From NCBI GenBank assembly GCA_021788625.1, contig JAJYKL010000016.1, positions 1-52,843 of the forward strand: a stretch of 52,843 nt of DNA. Reading direction: 5' to 3'. The position numbers were made by a program, and so were the translations under genes. Positions 1-8,589 of this stretch are shown here, piece after piece. The notes under the pieces were generated by a model that was not told where the DNA came from, did not search any database, and saw nothing but the letters and a program-made list of their open reading frames with translations. The number at the start of each line of letters is the position of its first letter. Within the stretch, counting starts at the first letter, position 1. This stretch comes from Chloroflexota bacterium. GTDB taxonomy: Bacteria > Chloroflexota > Anaerolineae > J036 > Brachytrichaceae.

Positions 1-2498
1 TCCTGCACATCCACATTGCCCGTGGTGATTCGAATCGCGTCACCGGTTGACGAGCCCGGCGCAGCGACCGTCGTAAATAAGACCTGTAGTGTGCCGGTGG
101 GTGCAAGGTACATTGCCATGCCGGCCGACTTAAGGGCGGAGTTGCCCGCAAACAAGGAGTTCACAATGCGGCCATCGCCGCTGCTCTGGTACAGGCCGCC
201 GCCCGTGTCGGCGTAGTTTCCGACGACCAACGAACTGCTCATCGCCAGCGTGCCGCTGAGAGCCAACGCGCCTCCGTTTCCACCGCTCTGATTGCGTGTG
301 AAGCTGGAGTGATCCACCGTGACGGATCCGTGCGCGGAAGCGGCGCCGCCGTTGCCACTCGTCGCAGTATTGCCACTAAAGTCCGAACCGTAGATAAACA
401 GATCTCCATTGGCGGCCAACGCTCCACCCGGTGAGGTGCTGGCGGTATTTTGGGCGAATTGGCTGTTGAACGTGGTAATGGATGCCGTCGCGCCAACGGC
501 ACCAGCGCCGTATGTGCCGTCACCCTGCGCCATGTTACTGGTAAATAGCGAGTGGGTGATGAATACCGAACTGCTGGTAGAAATGGCGCCGCCGTTTGCT
601 TGCGACCTGTTGTTTTGGAACACACCGCTGTACACCTGCGTCGGACCAAAGCCTACTGCGCCACCACCCCAACTTCCAGCCGAGTTGTTGATGTAGATTG
701 TGTTGGTCAAGACGGTCAGGTTGGAACTCGTCGCACCGCCGGGCCCATCGGTTGTGTTCGACAGGAACTGTGTGCCCGTCACCGTAAGCGACGGCCCATT
801 ACAATACACGGCGCCGCCATACCCGTTCACGGTAGTGCTGTTGCGTTCGAAACTGCCGCCCGTAATGAAGCAGTCACTTATTTGTACAGCCAGTCCGCCA
901 CCCGCGTAAACCGATACGTTGCTGACGAATGACGAGTTTGTTAGGACGGCACTTTGACGGGCAAAGATGCCGCCTCCCCAGTTGCCCATGGTGCGATTGT
1001 CCTCGTAGTGGCTGTCCGCCACGCGCACCGTGCCAAAAGCCAGGGTACCACCCCCTAGATTTTGCGCTGAGTTTGCTATGTATTGTGCATGGTTGATCGT
1101 GGCATTACCACCGGCTCCGGAACCGCCGCCGCTCCCAGCCAGCGCGCGGTTGCCGAGGAAAACGCCATTCGTAATGCTTACATCCGCGCCGGTGTCGAGT
1201 CCACCACTATTGCCGTTGCTGATGACCGTGTTGTAGGCGAAGGTGGTGCCCGAAACGATTGCACTGGCAGGCGTCCATGCGCCGCCGCCATTGCCGCTGA
1301 GCGACGTGTTGCTGAGGAATTGTGTGCCCGTGACGGTGAATGAGCCATCGCTATACAGTCCGCCACCACCTGCACCGGTGTTGCTGACGAACTGCCCGCC
1401 ACTCAGCGTGGTCGAGTAACTACCCGCATAACCGGCATAGGCACCACCTCCACGGAAATTCGCGATATTGCCAGAGAAGACGACCGAGTTCATGGTGGAC
1501 GCAAACCACATGAACAAGCCGCCACCGCCGCCGTTGAGAGCCGTGTTGCTGATGAACTGCACGTTCGAAAGGAGGCTGGGTGTGACGTTGGCGAAATAAG
1601 CGATGTAAGCGCCGCCGCCCCAGTCGGCGGTCGTATTGCCGGTGAATTGTGTGCCCGAAATGATGGCCGGCCCAAATGCTATCAGACCGCCACCTCCATC
1701 ATAACCTTTGTAGCGCGTCGTTTGATTTTGCGTCAAGTGCCCGCCGTTCAACGCCAGTGAGCCGCCGACGTACAGCCCGCCGCCGTCATAGCCGTTGTTG
1801 ACGATATTGTTGGTGAAGTCCACATTGTTCCCGACGAAACTGCCTGAAGAGTACAGGCCACCGCCGGAGCCGTTGGCGATGACCGTGTTGTGCTGGAGGG
1901 TGCAATTCGTGGCGATCACGCTGCCGCCAGCGTACACACCGCCACCGCTGCCATTCGTAGCGGCATTGCCGATGACACTTACATTCAATAGCGTAATCGG
2001 CGACGTGGCATAGATCCCACCGCCATTGGATGCCACGTTGGCAAACACGTTGACGCTTTGGACGAGCGGTTGTGCGCCGATCAGCAGGTACATACCGCCG
2101 CCGTCCGCCGTTCCCGCATTACCACCTTGCAGCGTTAGTCCAGAGATTTGCGTCGAGTCATCCATCGCGGCGGTTACCGTCATCACCCGTTGATTGCTCA
2201 GCGCCTGGATGATGGTGCTGCCGGTGCCCGCGCCGATCAAGCTCACCGCTTTGTCCAACGTGACGCTGGTGTTGTAGAAGTTGGCGGCGATGTCAATCGT
2301 GTCTCCATTCGCCGAACCGTCGATGCAGGCCTGCAGTGACGTGTTACACGGTGCACTGGGGCCGGGGTAGTTGCGCGTCGTGCCAAGTGTACCGGCTGCC
2401 GCAGGTAAGGGGTATCGAGTAAGGAGAAGCAAGATGACGATAAGTGCAAATGCGACAACGAATGATAAACCAACACGCCACAGCAATCGAATGCCCAT
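1..2498 (-). CDS. Secreted Pmp-like parallel beta-helix repeat protein (C-terminus outside window)
   Basis: The frame stays open from an ATG at 2498 to the window edge, about 832 codons with no stop. That start has a GGGGTGG ribosome site 5 nt upstream; an in-frame ATG at 2522 lacks one. Residues 5-23 are a strongly hydrophobic signal/anchor segment. A CSLREA-like stretch (CNTSLQACIDGSANGDTI) follows, then about 25 short repeats, each built around a GGG(L/A/I/V)Y-type turn and an FxxN or QFxxNT rung. This is the pattern of polymorphic membrane protein repeats (TIGR01376/PF02415 type), which fold as right-handed parallel beta-helices on the cell surface. Ligand and function cannot be told. No C-terminal anchor or sorting domain is visible because the gene continues beyond base 1. 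Confidence 0.88.
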   Translation of the reverse strand, partial: MGIRLLWRVGLSFVVAFALIVILLLLTRYPLPAAAGTLGTTRNYPGPSAPCNTSLQACIDGSANGDTIDIAANFYNTSVTLDKAVSLIGAGTGSTIIQALSNQRVMTVTAAMDDSTQISGLTLQGGNAGTADGGGMYLLIGAQPLVQSVNVFANVASNGGGIYATSPITLLNVSVIGNAATNGSGGGVYAGGSVIATNCTLQHNTVIANGSGGGLYSSGSFVGNNVDFTNNIVNNGYDGGGLYVGGSLALNGGHLTQNQTTRYKGYDGGGGLIAFGPAIISGTQFTGNTTADWGGGAYIAYFANVTPSLLSNVQFISNTALNGGGGGLFMWFASTMNSVVFSGNIANFRGGGAYAGYAGSYSTTLSGGQFVSNTGAGGGGLYSDGSFTVTGTQFLSNTSLSGNGGGAWTPASAIVSGTTFAYNTVISNGNSGGLDTGADVSITNGVFLGNRALAGSGGGSGAGGNATINHAQYIANSAQNLGGGTLAFGTVRVADSHYEDNRTMGNWGGGIFARQSAVLTNSSFVSNVSVYAGGGLAVQISDCFITGGSFERNSTTVNGYGGAVYCNGPSLTVTGTQFLSNTTDGPGGATSSNLTVLTNTIYINNSAGSWGGGAVGFGPTQVYSGVFQNNRSQANGGAISTSSSVFITHSLFTSNMAQGDGTYGAGAVGATASITTFNSQFAQNTASTSPGGALAANGDLFIYGSDFSGNTATSGNGGAASAHGSVTVDHSSFTRNQSGGNGGALALSGTLAMSSSLVVGNYADTGGGLYQSSGDGRIVNSLFAGNSALKSAGMAMYLAPTGTLQVLFTTVAAPGSSTGDAIRITTGNVDVQ

Positions 2499-2689
2499 GG
2501 TTACCACCCCAATGAACGACATACCCGGTTTTAGTATTCGAACGACGCAATATCGGAACCTATACGGTAATCGCCTTATAGACAACATCGCTGGCCGATG
2601 CGTCTGCCATCGGTGTGTTCGGTCGAGAAACTGGAAAGTAGACATTTTACCTTATCAACCCATGCCGCCACGGCGAGACGAGGTAAGCA

Positions 2690-3718
2690 CTAAACAGCCG
2701 GCTTGCTTCGGAATCGCATCACCGTCTCCAGGCTGGCGCGCTGGCAACGTTGCGGGGGCAAATCGGCCAGGATCAACTCCAGGTCGTCCACCACCATCTC
2801 GCCCATGCCCGTCCAGGTCTCGGGGATGTTGCCGGCGCGATGGGCGGAGAGCACCGTGTTCGGCGTGCGGCGCGCCCGGTGGTCCGGCGGGATCGGCTCC
2901 TGCGGGAAAACATCGATGGCCGCGCGGATGTGTCCGCTCGCGGCCGCGTCCAGCAGCGCTTCGAAGTCCACCACGCTCGCGCGGCTGGTGAGCACTACCA
3001 CCGAGCCCTGCCGCATCGCGCCGAACTGGCGTGCGCCGATGGACTTCTGGTTCTCCGTCGTCGTCGCCGCCAGGATGAACACCACCCGTGAGCGCGCGAA
3101 CAGGTCGTCCAGGATAACCGGTTCCACGTCCATACCACGTAGCACGCCAGGGTGGATCCACGGGTCGTGCACCAAGATGTCGCGCGTGAAGGGGCGCAGC
3201 AGCGGCAGCAGCGCCCGACCCAGGTTGCCGCAGCCCAGCAAACCGAGGGTCTGGCCTTTCAGCAGGAAGGAGTCGTAGTTGTCCTTGTCGCCATACAGCG
3301 ACTCATCACCGCGCCGGATGGCCGCATCGGCCTCCGTGATGCGGCGCGCAGCGGCCAGGGCCAATCCCAGTGTCATTTCCGCCACCGGTTGGGCGAAGAA
3401 CGGGGCGACCACCAGCACTGGGATGCCGCGCCGCTGGCACTCGGCGTAGTCGATGTTCGGGTAGAAGTTTCCCTCCACGTTGATGACCGCGCGCAAATGC
3501 GGCGCGCGGTCCAGCCGCTCGCGCGGCATGGGCGTCTGGCCGATCAGGGCGATGCTATCAGGCAGGTTCTGCTCGACGATCACGTCGGGGATGGCCGTGC
3601 CATCGTGCCAGACCACGCGGCCGAGTCGTTTTAGCCGCGCCCTGTCCCGCTGGTTGAAGATGACGTCGGCCCGTCGCGGGTGGAGGTCGGTCAGGATGAC
3701 GCGGTCGGACGTATTCAT
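2690..3718 (-). CDS. D-isomer-specific 2-hydroxyacid dehydrogenase, NAD-binding
   Basis: This is a 342-residue cytoplasmic oxidoreductase that should interconvert a 2-hydroxyacid and a 2-oxoacid with NAD(P)H. The Rossmann fingerprint LGLLGCGNLGRAL is present. The catalytic Arg (TSRASVVD), Glu (DVFPQEP) and His (SAHRAGN) of the family are all intact, unlike in the second paralogue at 50576. I chose the ATG at 3718 (MNTSDRVILTD) because AAAGGAGGG lies 6 nt upstream; the frame is open further upstream but without family similarity. It is transcribed divergently from the 3861-6899 aldolase genes across a 142-base gap, which suggests a shared regulatory region and a role in the same carbohydrate-acid pathway. 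The substrate is unknown. Confidence 0.9.
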   Translation of the reverse strand: MNTSDRVILTDLHPRRADVIFNQRDRARLKRLGRVVWHDGTAIPDVIVEQNLPDSIALIGQTPMPRERLDRAPHLRAVINVEGNFYPNIDYAECQRRGIPVLVVAPFFAQPVAEMTLGLALAAARRITEADAAIRRGDESLYGDKDNYDSFLLKGQTLGLLGCGNLGRALLPLLRPFTRDILVHDPWIHPGVLRGMDVEPVILDDLFARSRVVFILAATTTENQKSIGARQFGAMRQGSVVVLTSRASVVDFEALLDAAASGHIRAAIDVFPQEPIPPDHRARRTPNTVLSAHRAGNIPETWTGMGEMVVDDLELILADLPPQRCQRASLETVMRFRSKPAV

Positions 3719-3860
3719 GGGTACCCTCCTTTGGGCGGTGACTGCTCTGAGACCATTATCGTCAAGAACAACGCCTGGCATACGTATAAAGCGTTTTCGC
3801 GGATAATGAAATTCGCTGCCTGGCAGAAACGGCTGGACGGCTTGGCGAAGGAGTAAGACC

Positions 3861-4085
3861 ATGTCACTCGAGGGATACATCGAATATCAGCGACGCGAGT
3901 TTTGCAAGGATCTGCCCTGTCCAGTGCAGCAATTACTGGACGGAGCGCAGGAAGGTTCGACGGAGTATCAACGCATCCGCGGCATCTGTCAGAGCCACTG
4001 CATACACAGCACCTACGAGTTCCATCATTGGCTGATCCAAAAGGGTTATCTGATAATCCGTCCGCAACAGCCATCCAATGTCTGA
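3861..4085 (+). CDS. Small four-cysteine protein of unknown function
   Basis: This 74-residue protein has a clear ribosome site (GAAGGAG, 7 nt before the ATG). Its cysteines are spaced C15-x4-C20 and C43-x3-C47, with several histidines around the second pair (CQSHCIHSTYEFHH), which suggests metal or Fe-S binding. I do not recognise the family. It precedes the LsrF-like aldolase by 24 bases in the same direction and is probably co-transcribed with it. It may be an accessory or regulatory partner of the aldolase genes; that is inference from position only. Confidence 0.7.
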   Translation: MSLEGYIEYQRREFCKDLPCPVQQLLDGAQEGSTEYQRIRGICQSHCIHSTYEFHHWLIQKGYLIIRPQQPSNV

Positions 4086-4109
4086 CATCACATCGGAGGA
4101 AATGAACGT

Positions 4110-4916
4110 ATGAACGCCCAAATGGATTGGGGAATGGCAAACCGCCTGTCGAAGACCATCAAGCCGGATGGTCACTGTTTCTACCTGGCCATGGATCACG
4201 GCTATTTCCAGGGGCCGACGCATAGCCTGGAGCAGCCTGGCAAGGCCGCCGAACCGCTATTGCCTTATGTCGATGCGCTTTTCATGACCCGGGGTGTGGT
4301 CCGTGCGGTGATCAACCCGGCCATGAGCCCGGCATTGATCCTGCGCGTCTCCGGTGGAAACAGCATGGTCGGCAAAGACCTGGCAAACGAGGAAGTCACC
4401 ACCAGTATTGAAGACATACTCCGCATGAACGCGGCGGCTGTGGGCATATCCGTCTACATTGGTAGTGAGTACGAGCACCAGACGCTGATGTCACTGGCCA
4501 GGTTGGTGAACGAGTGCAGCGCGTACGGCATCCCGGTGATGGCCGTCACCGCCGTAGGCCGCGAGGTCGAAAAGATGGAGCCGCGCTATCTGGCACTGGC
4601 CTGCCGTATCTGCGCCGAGTTCGGAGCTGCGGTAGTGAAGACCTATTACTGTCAGAACTTTGAGAAGGTCACGGGAGGTTGCCCCGTACCGGTGGTTATC
4701 GCAGGCGGACCCAAGACCGACTCCGAGCTGGAAGTGTTGCAGTTCGTCTACAACGGCATGCAGGAAGGGGCCATCGGAGTGAACCTGGGGCGTAACATCT
4801 GGCAGAATGAAAGCCCTGTCGGCATGGCTCGGGCGCTCCAGGCGTTGATCCACGAGAAAGCAACCCCGCAGCAGGCTTACGACCTGTTCCTCAGCGTGAA
4901 GCAGGGTGGAAAGTAA
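4110..4916 (+). CDS. LsrF/FbaB-type class I aldolase (phosphoketose aldolase or thiolase)
   Basis: This 268-residue TIM-barrel protein belongs to the DhnA/LsrF class I aldolase family. The N-terminal AMDHGYFQGP and the Schiff-base lysine K177 in VVKTYYC match the family, as does the C-terminal phosphate-binding region (VIAGGPK, IGVNLGRNIWQ). In other bacteria LsrF cleaves an autoinducer-2-derived phospho-dione by thiolysis, and FbaB-like relatives cleave fructose-1,6-bisphosphate. No other lsr genes are present, so the substrate here is more likely a phosphorylated sugar from the surrounding catabolic genes. GGAGG lies 10 nt before the start; a micro-frame Met-Asn-Val (4102-4113) ends in the overlapping ATGA. 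It is 12 bases upstream of the aldolase/SDR fusion and may supply the aldolase activity that protein seems to lack. Confidence 0.88.
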   Translation: MNAQMDWGMANRLSKTIKPDGHCFYLAMDHGYFQGPTHSLEQPGKAAEPLLPYVDALFMTRGVVRAVINPAMSPALILRVSGGNSMVGKDLANEEVTTSIEDILRMNAAAVGISVYIGSEYEHQTLMSLARLVNECSAYGIPVMAVTAVGREVEKMEPRYLALACRICAEFGAAVVKTYYCQNFEKVTGGCPVPVVIAGGPKTDSELEVLQFVYNGMQEGAIGVNLGRNIWQNESPVGMARALQALIHEKATPQQAYDLFLSVKQGGK

Positions 4917-4928
4917 CGGCTAGCGCAG

Positions 4929-6899
4929 ATGGAAAACCACTGGGATCGCGATGCCATCCTGCCGCCCGGTGAGTCGGGCCAACTGGTCTACGTTACCCGG
5001 CTGCTGGGTCACGACGAAGCACTCAACCTCCATGGAGGAGGGAACACTTCTGCCAAACAGAAGCAAACCGGCCTGCCTGGTGAGGACGAGGAGATCCTGT
5101 ACATCGACAACGGCCGGTTCTCACCTGAGTATGCCGATCTCAGTGGATTTACACCAGTCCGGCGCCAACCTCTGGCTGCATTGGTGCAGTGGCCGGCGTT
5201 ATCGATCGAACAACTGGAGAACGAGCTGGCATGCAGCCGGAAGGTGTCTGCGGCACCGGTGCCCCCACCTGAAACAATCCTGCACGCGGCACTGCCCTAT
5301 CGCTTCGTTCTGTCAGCGCAACCAGATGTCGTACTGGCTATCGCCAGCACCTCCGATGGACCACAGCGCTTGCACGAGGTCTTTGGAGACGCGGTCCTGG
5401 TCCTCCCTTACGCGGCAACGGGACTGCACCTGGCGCGGGCGTGTGCCGAGGCGCTGCGTGATCAGGCGGCGCCCGCACTTGTGGGTATGCTGGTGATGTA
5501 CCAGCGGCTATATACCTTCGGCGAGACAGCCCTTCAGGCGTACGAGCGCATGGTGGACCTGGTAAATCAGGCGGAGCGGTACCTGGATCGCCACGCGGCC
5601 CTGCTCCCGCCCTCAACTGTGACCGCTATCGCGCAGCCTGAAAAGCCCGCACCCCGCGAAGTGGCGGCATTACGCAAGTCGATCTCCGCGGTGGCGGGTT
5701 ATTCACTCATCCTGCAGGTCCACGACGATGCAGACAGCCTGGCATTCAGCCAGCGCCCCGACGCAGCGGAACTGACACGCCAGGGGCCGGCTACAGCACA
5801 AAACGTGGCGCTGACCCGGCGACTGCCCATGCTCGGTCGCGATGTCGACGCCTATCGCGAGGCTTGCCAGCAGGCCTTTGACCAGTACGACCCGCAGTCC
5901 ACTCTGCCCAGGCCCGACCTGGCTCCCCGCATCGTGCTGGATGCGCAGCTTGGTCTGTGCGCGTTAGGCCGTACAGCAGCCGAAGCCGCACTGGCTGCAC
6001 GTGTTTATCGACACACGACCGGGGTCATGTTACGCGCCAAGGTGCTGGGAGGGTATCAGTCGCTCTCTCCTGGCACTGCGCTGGCGTTGGAGAGCAGGCA
6101 CTTCGCCATTTCACCATCAGCCGGCTGGGGTGGGGCTATGCCCTTTACGGGTGAGATCGCCCTGGTTACCGGCGGGGCATCAGGCATCGGCAAGGCCTGC
6201 GTTGAATCGCTCCTGGCGCGTGGCGCGGCTGTGGCGACGATGGACGTTAACCCGCGCGTGAGTTCCATGCTGGACCGTCCCGATTTCCTGGGCCTGCCGT
6301 GCGACCTCACCGATGAAGCAGCCATTCTGCGTGCGTTCGAAGTCATGGTCAAGACGTTTGGCGGGCTGGATATGCTGGTGCTCAATGCCGGTATCTTCCC
6401 AGCCGGTTGCCGTATCGAATCACTTTCGCTGGCTGAGTGGCGGAAGGTGATGCAAATCAACCTGGACTCAAATCTGGTGGTATTGCGCGAGGCGTACCCG
6501 TTGCTCAAGCTTTCGCCGCGTGGTGGGCGGGTGGTGGTCAACGCCTCGAAGAATGTGCTGGCGCCAGGAGCCGGGGCAGCAGCCTACTCTTCGTCCAAGG
6601 CAGCCGTCACCCAACTGGCGCGTGTGGCGGCACTGGAGTGGGGTAAGGACGGCATCCGCGTTAATATGGTTCACCCCGATGCCATCTTCGACACCGGTAT
6701 CTGGACGGAAGAGGTGCTGAAGGCGCGCGCAGCCCATTACGGCCTGACGGTCCAGCAATACAAGACGCGCAATGTTCTAGGCGTCGAACTGAACAGTCAC
6801 TACGTAGGTGAGCTGGTGGCCGAAATGCTTGGGCCGCGCTTCGAGAAGATCACCGGTGCGCAGATCCCGGTAGACGGCGGCAGCGACCGGGTCATCTAG
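4929..6899 (+). CDS. Aldolase/short-chain dehydrogenase fusion (RhaEW type) with degenerate aldolase domain
   Basis: This 656-residue protein has the architecture of bifunctional rhamnulose-1-phosphate aldolase/lactaldehyde dehydrogenase. An N-terminal class II aldolase/adducin domain spans about residues 15-220 and a C-terminal SDR domain about 405-656. The SDR half looks active: TGGASGIG cofactor loop near residue 411, Y553-x3-K557, and the family-typical end TGAQIPVDGGSDRVI. The aldolase half keeps LHGGGNTSAK, but the usual HTH(A/P)D metal motif reads SAQPD (residues 129-133) and the third ligand in KHG reads YQR (191-193). The KGSGSDL phosphate loop is also missing. It therefore probably cannot bind zinc for aldol cleavage. 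It lies 12 bases after the LsrF-like gene and is likely in the same operon. Confidence 0.9.
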   Translation: MENHWDRDAILPPGESGQLVYVTRLLGHDEALNLHGGGNTSAKQKQTGLPGEDEEILYIDNGRFSPEYADLSGFTPVRRQPLAALVQWPALSIEQLENELACSRKVSAAPVPPPETILHAALPYRFVLSAQPDVVLAIASTSDGPQRLHEVFGDAVLVLPYAATGLHLARACAEALRDQAAPALVGMLVMYQRLYTFGETALQAYERMVDLVNQAERYLDRHAALLPPSTVTAIAQPEKPAPREVAALRKSISAVAGYSLILQVHDDADSLAFSQRPDAAELTRQGPATAQNVALTRRLPMLGRDVDAYREACQQAFDQYDPQSTLPRPDLAPRIVLDAQLGLCALGRTAAEAALAARVYRHTTGVMLRAKVLGGYQSLSPGTALALESRHFAISPSAGWGGAMPFTGEIALVTGGASGIGKACVESLLARGAAVATMDVNPRVSSMLDRPDFLGLPCDLTDEAAILRAFEVMVKTFGGLDMLVLNAGIFPAGCRIESLSLAEWRKVMQINLDSNLVVLREAYPLLKLSPRGGRVVVNASKNVLAPGAGAAAYSSSKAAVTQLARVAALEWGKDGIRVNMVHPDAIFDTGIWTEEVLKARAAHYGLTVQQYKTRNVLGVELNSHYVGELVAEMLGPRFEKITGAQIPVDGGSDRVI

Positions 6900-6970
6900 A
6901 TTGAAGACGGCCCGTGCGTTTATGCCTACCGCCAGCCAGCCTCGATCTGTCCTGGCCGCTGTGAAAACAT

Positions 6971-7043
6971 GGACCGCCACTCTCCCTGAGCCTGACCTTA
7001 GCGTTGGCGGTCCCGGTAGAAGGGCCCAATGGCCGGGCCCTTC
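6971..7043. terminator. Two hairpins between convergent genes
   Basis: Two perfect inverted repeats fill the gap between the aldolase/SDR gene and the convergent S41 peptidase gene. GGACCGCCA (6971-6979) pairs with TGGCGGTCC (7005-7013). GAAGGGCCC (7019-7027) pairs with GGGCCCTTC (7035-7043) around a 7-base loop. Neither is followed by a T run on either strand. A role as a bidirectional transcription stop is inferred from position and stem strength. Confidence 0.5.
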
Positions 7044-7052
7044 CCGCTGCGT

Positions 7053-8315
7053 TCAATAAGACTTACCTGTGAGCAGTTCGTAACCCTTGAGTAATTGTGC
7101 GTCGCCGCTTGAGCGAACCTGAGCCGCGGTCATGCTCCGTTCCACCTCCGGCGTGAGGGGAGAAACATTATGGGGCAGGGATACCGTGACGTCTGGTGTT
7201 ATGCCTTTGTGCCAGATCGTCTTCCCCGATGGCGTCAACCATTCCTGAACGGCAATCAGAATGGCGGATCCATCGGACAGGCCAACCTGATTGAGCACGG
7301 TGCCTGTTCCGAATGTCACCTCGCCGACCAATTTAGCGCGTTGAGCGTCCTGAATGGCGCCAGCCGTGATTTCGGCAGCGCTCGCTGTACCCTGGTTGAC
7401 CAGCACCACCATGGGCAGGCTATTGACAGGACCTGATGGCTCCACCGGTATGGGCGTGATCTTGCCCTTGGCGTCTTTCTCCAGCAGGACGTTTCCGGTT
7501 ACAACGAACTGGCTGGTAACACCAACGGCCTCGCTCAGTAGCCCACCGGGGTTATCGCGCAAGTCCAGGATGACACTGGTCATGTGCTGCTGCGACACCT
7601 GCGCCAGCACTTTTTGTAAATCTTTGGACACACCCTGGCTGAATGCCGCCACCCGCACGTGGGCTACCGTTGTGCCGGGCAGGGGCTGCCATACGGCATT
7701 GTCGATGGTGATCTTTGCTCGGGTGAGTTTGTAGTTGTGAGTCGTGTTGGTGCTGGGGTCAACAATCGTGAGGGTGACGCTCGTTCCTGGCGGTCCAGTG
7801 ACCATTGACACCACCTGACTCAGCGACAGGCCGCTGACGCTCTTCCCGTCTACACTCTCGATGATGTCGCCGGCACGTATGCCGGCTTTCTGTGCAGGGG
7901 TGTTGTCCAGAGGTGCGACGACCACAATGTTGCCGTTCTTCACCTCGACTTCAATGCCGACCCCGTTGAGTTGTCCTTGCTCCTGATTATTCTCCTCTTT
8001 CACCATCTTTGGGGTGAGGAACCTGCTGTGGCCGGTGTCGCCCAGGGCATCAACCATGCCACTGATTGCACCATAGGTGAGGTTACGGGGTATCACGGCT
8101 GCTCGATCCACGTACGTATCGGTAATGACGTTCCATGCCTGAGCCATAAGTTGAAAATCTGGCTGGGCACTGGCTGGAACGTCGGCGATCGGCGCGACTG
8201 TGCTTAACCCCTGCCGGTCGAACACAGCGCCGGCGATAAACCCACCGACGACCAGCAGGACGCATAGAGCAAAACGAGCGGTTAATTGTGTTGGTTGCTT
8301 TATTTCATTCCCCAT
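7053..8315 (-). CDS. S41 family C-terminal processing peptidase (CtpA-like), Lys of dyad replaced
   Basis: This 420-residue exported protein has an N-terminal membrane/signal segment (residues 13-31), a PDZ domain (about 118-200, with GVGIEVEV and AGIRAGDII) and an S41 protease core. The nucleophile S312 (in GTASAAE) and D323 line up with Ser430 and Asp441 of E. coli Tsp. The position of Tsp Lys455 falls on T337 in TFGTGTVL, where most family members have TFGKG. The general-base lysine is thus absent and activity would need another base or is lost. I recall GTGTVL variants in other Chloroflexota, so this may be a subfamily trait. The start has GGGAG 8 nt upstream. The gene is convergent to the sugar genes and probably unrelated to them. 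Confidence 0.9.
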   Translation of the reverse strand: MGNEIKQPTQLTARFALCVLLVVGGFIAGAVFDRQGLSTVAPIADVPASAQPDFQLMAQAWNVITDTYVDRAAVIPRNLTYGAISGMVDALGDTGHSRFLTPKMVKEENNQEQGQLNGVGIEVEVKNGNIVVVAPLDNTPAQKAGIRAGDIIESVDGKSVSGLSLSQVVSMVTGPPGTSVTLTIVDPSTNTTHNYKLTRAKITIDNAVWQPLPGTTVAHVRVAAFSQGVSKDLQKVLAQVSQQHMTSVILDLRDNPGGLLSEAVGVTSQFVVTGNVLLEKDAKGKITPIPVEPSGPVNSLPMVVLVNQGTASAAEITAGAIQDAQRAKLVGEVTFGTGTVLNQVGLSDGSAILIAVQEWLTPSGKTIWHKGITPDVTVSLPHNVSPLTPEVERSMTAAQVRSSGDAQLLKGYELLTGKSY

Positions 8316-8589
8316 CCCATGGCTCCCTTGGTCTGTTGCACCGATGCCGTTAATATCTCAACGTCAAGCTTACGATACAGTTAACGCCATTGTAAAGCAC
8401 ACGCTAGCGGGGTGAGACCCAACTTGCCGGAATTGACTGATGCGCGCAAAATGGTGGGTGCCAACTGCTCTGGGTTGTGGTGGCTGCAGTTGGATGGACC
8501 ACCGTTGAGGCGCGCGCGATTGGGTCCGGCAGCGTTCCGGAATGTGAAGGAACCTGGCGCTTCGACGATGGAGGGACAGGAGATGAGCC

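Noticed and set aside
239..932. Open frames on both strands within the beta-helix gene
   Set aside because: They are by-products of the Gly/Asn/Thr-rich repeat composition. The minus-strand repeat protein explains the whole region.
4102..4113. Three-codon micro-frame before the LsrF-like aldolase
   Set aside because: Spacing from GGAGG is only 2 bases, so it is probably not translated. It is noted only in the gene entry.
7369..7400. Apparent loss of the S41 nucleophile (GTASA for GSASA)
   Set aside because: Alignment with Tsp shows the catalytic Ser is the next Ser (S312), which is present. Only the Lys is changed.
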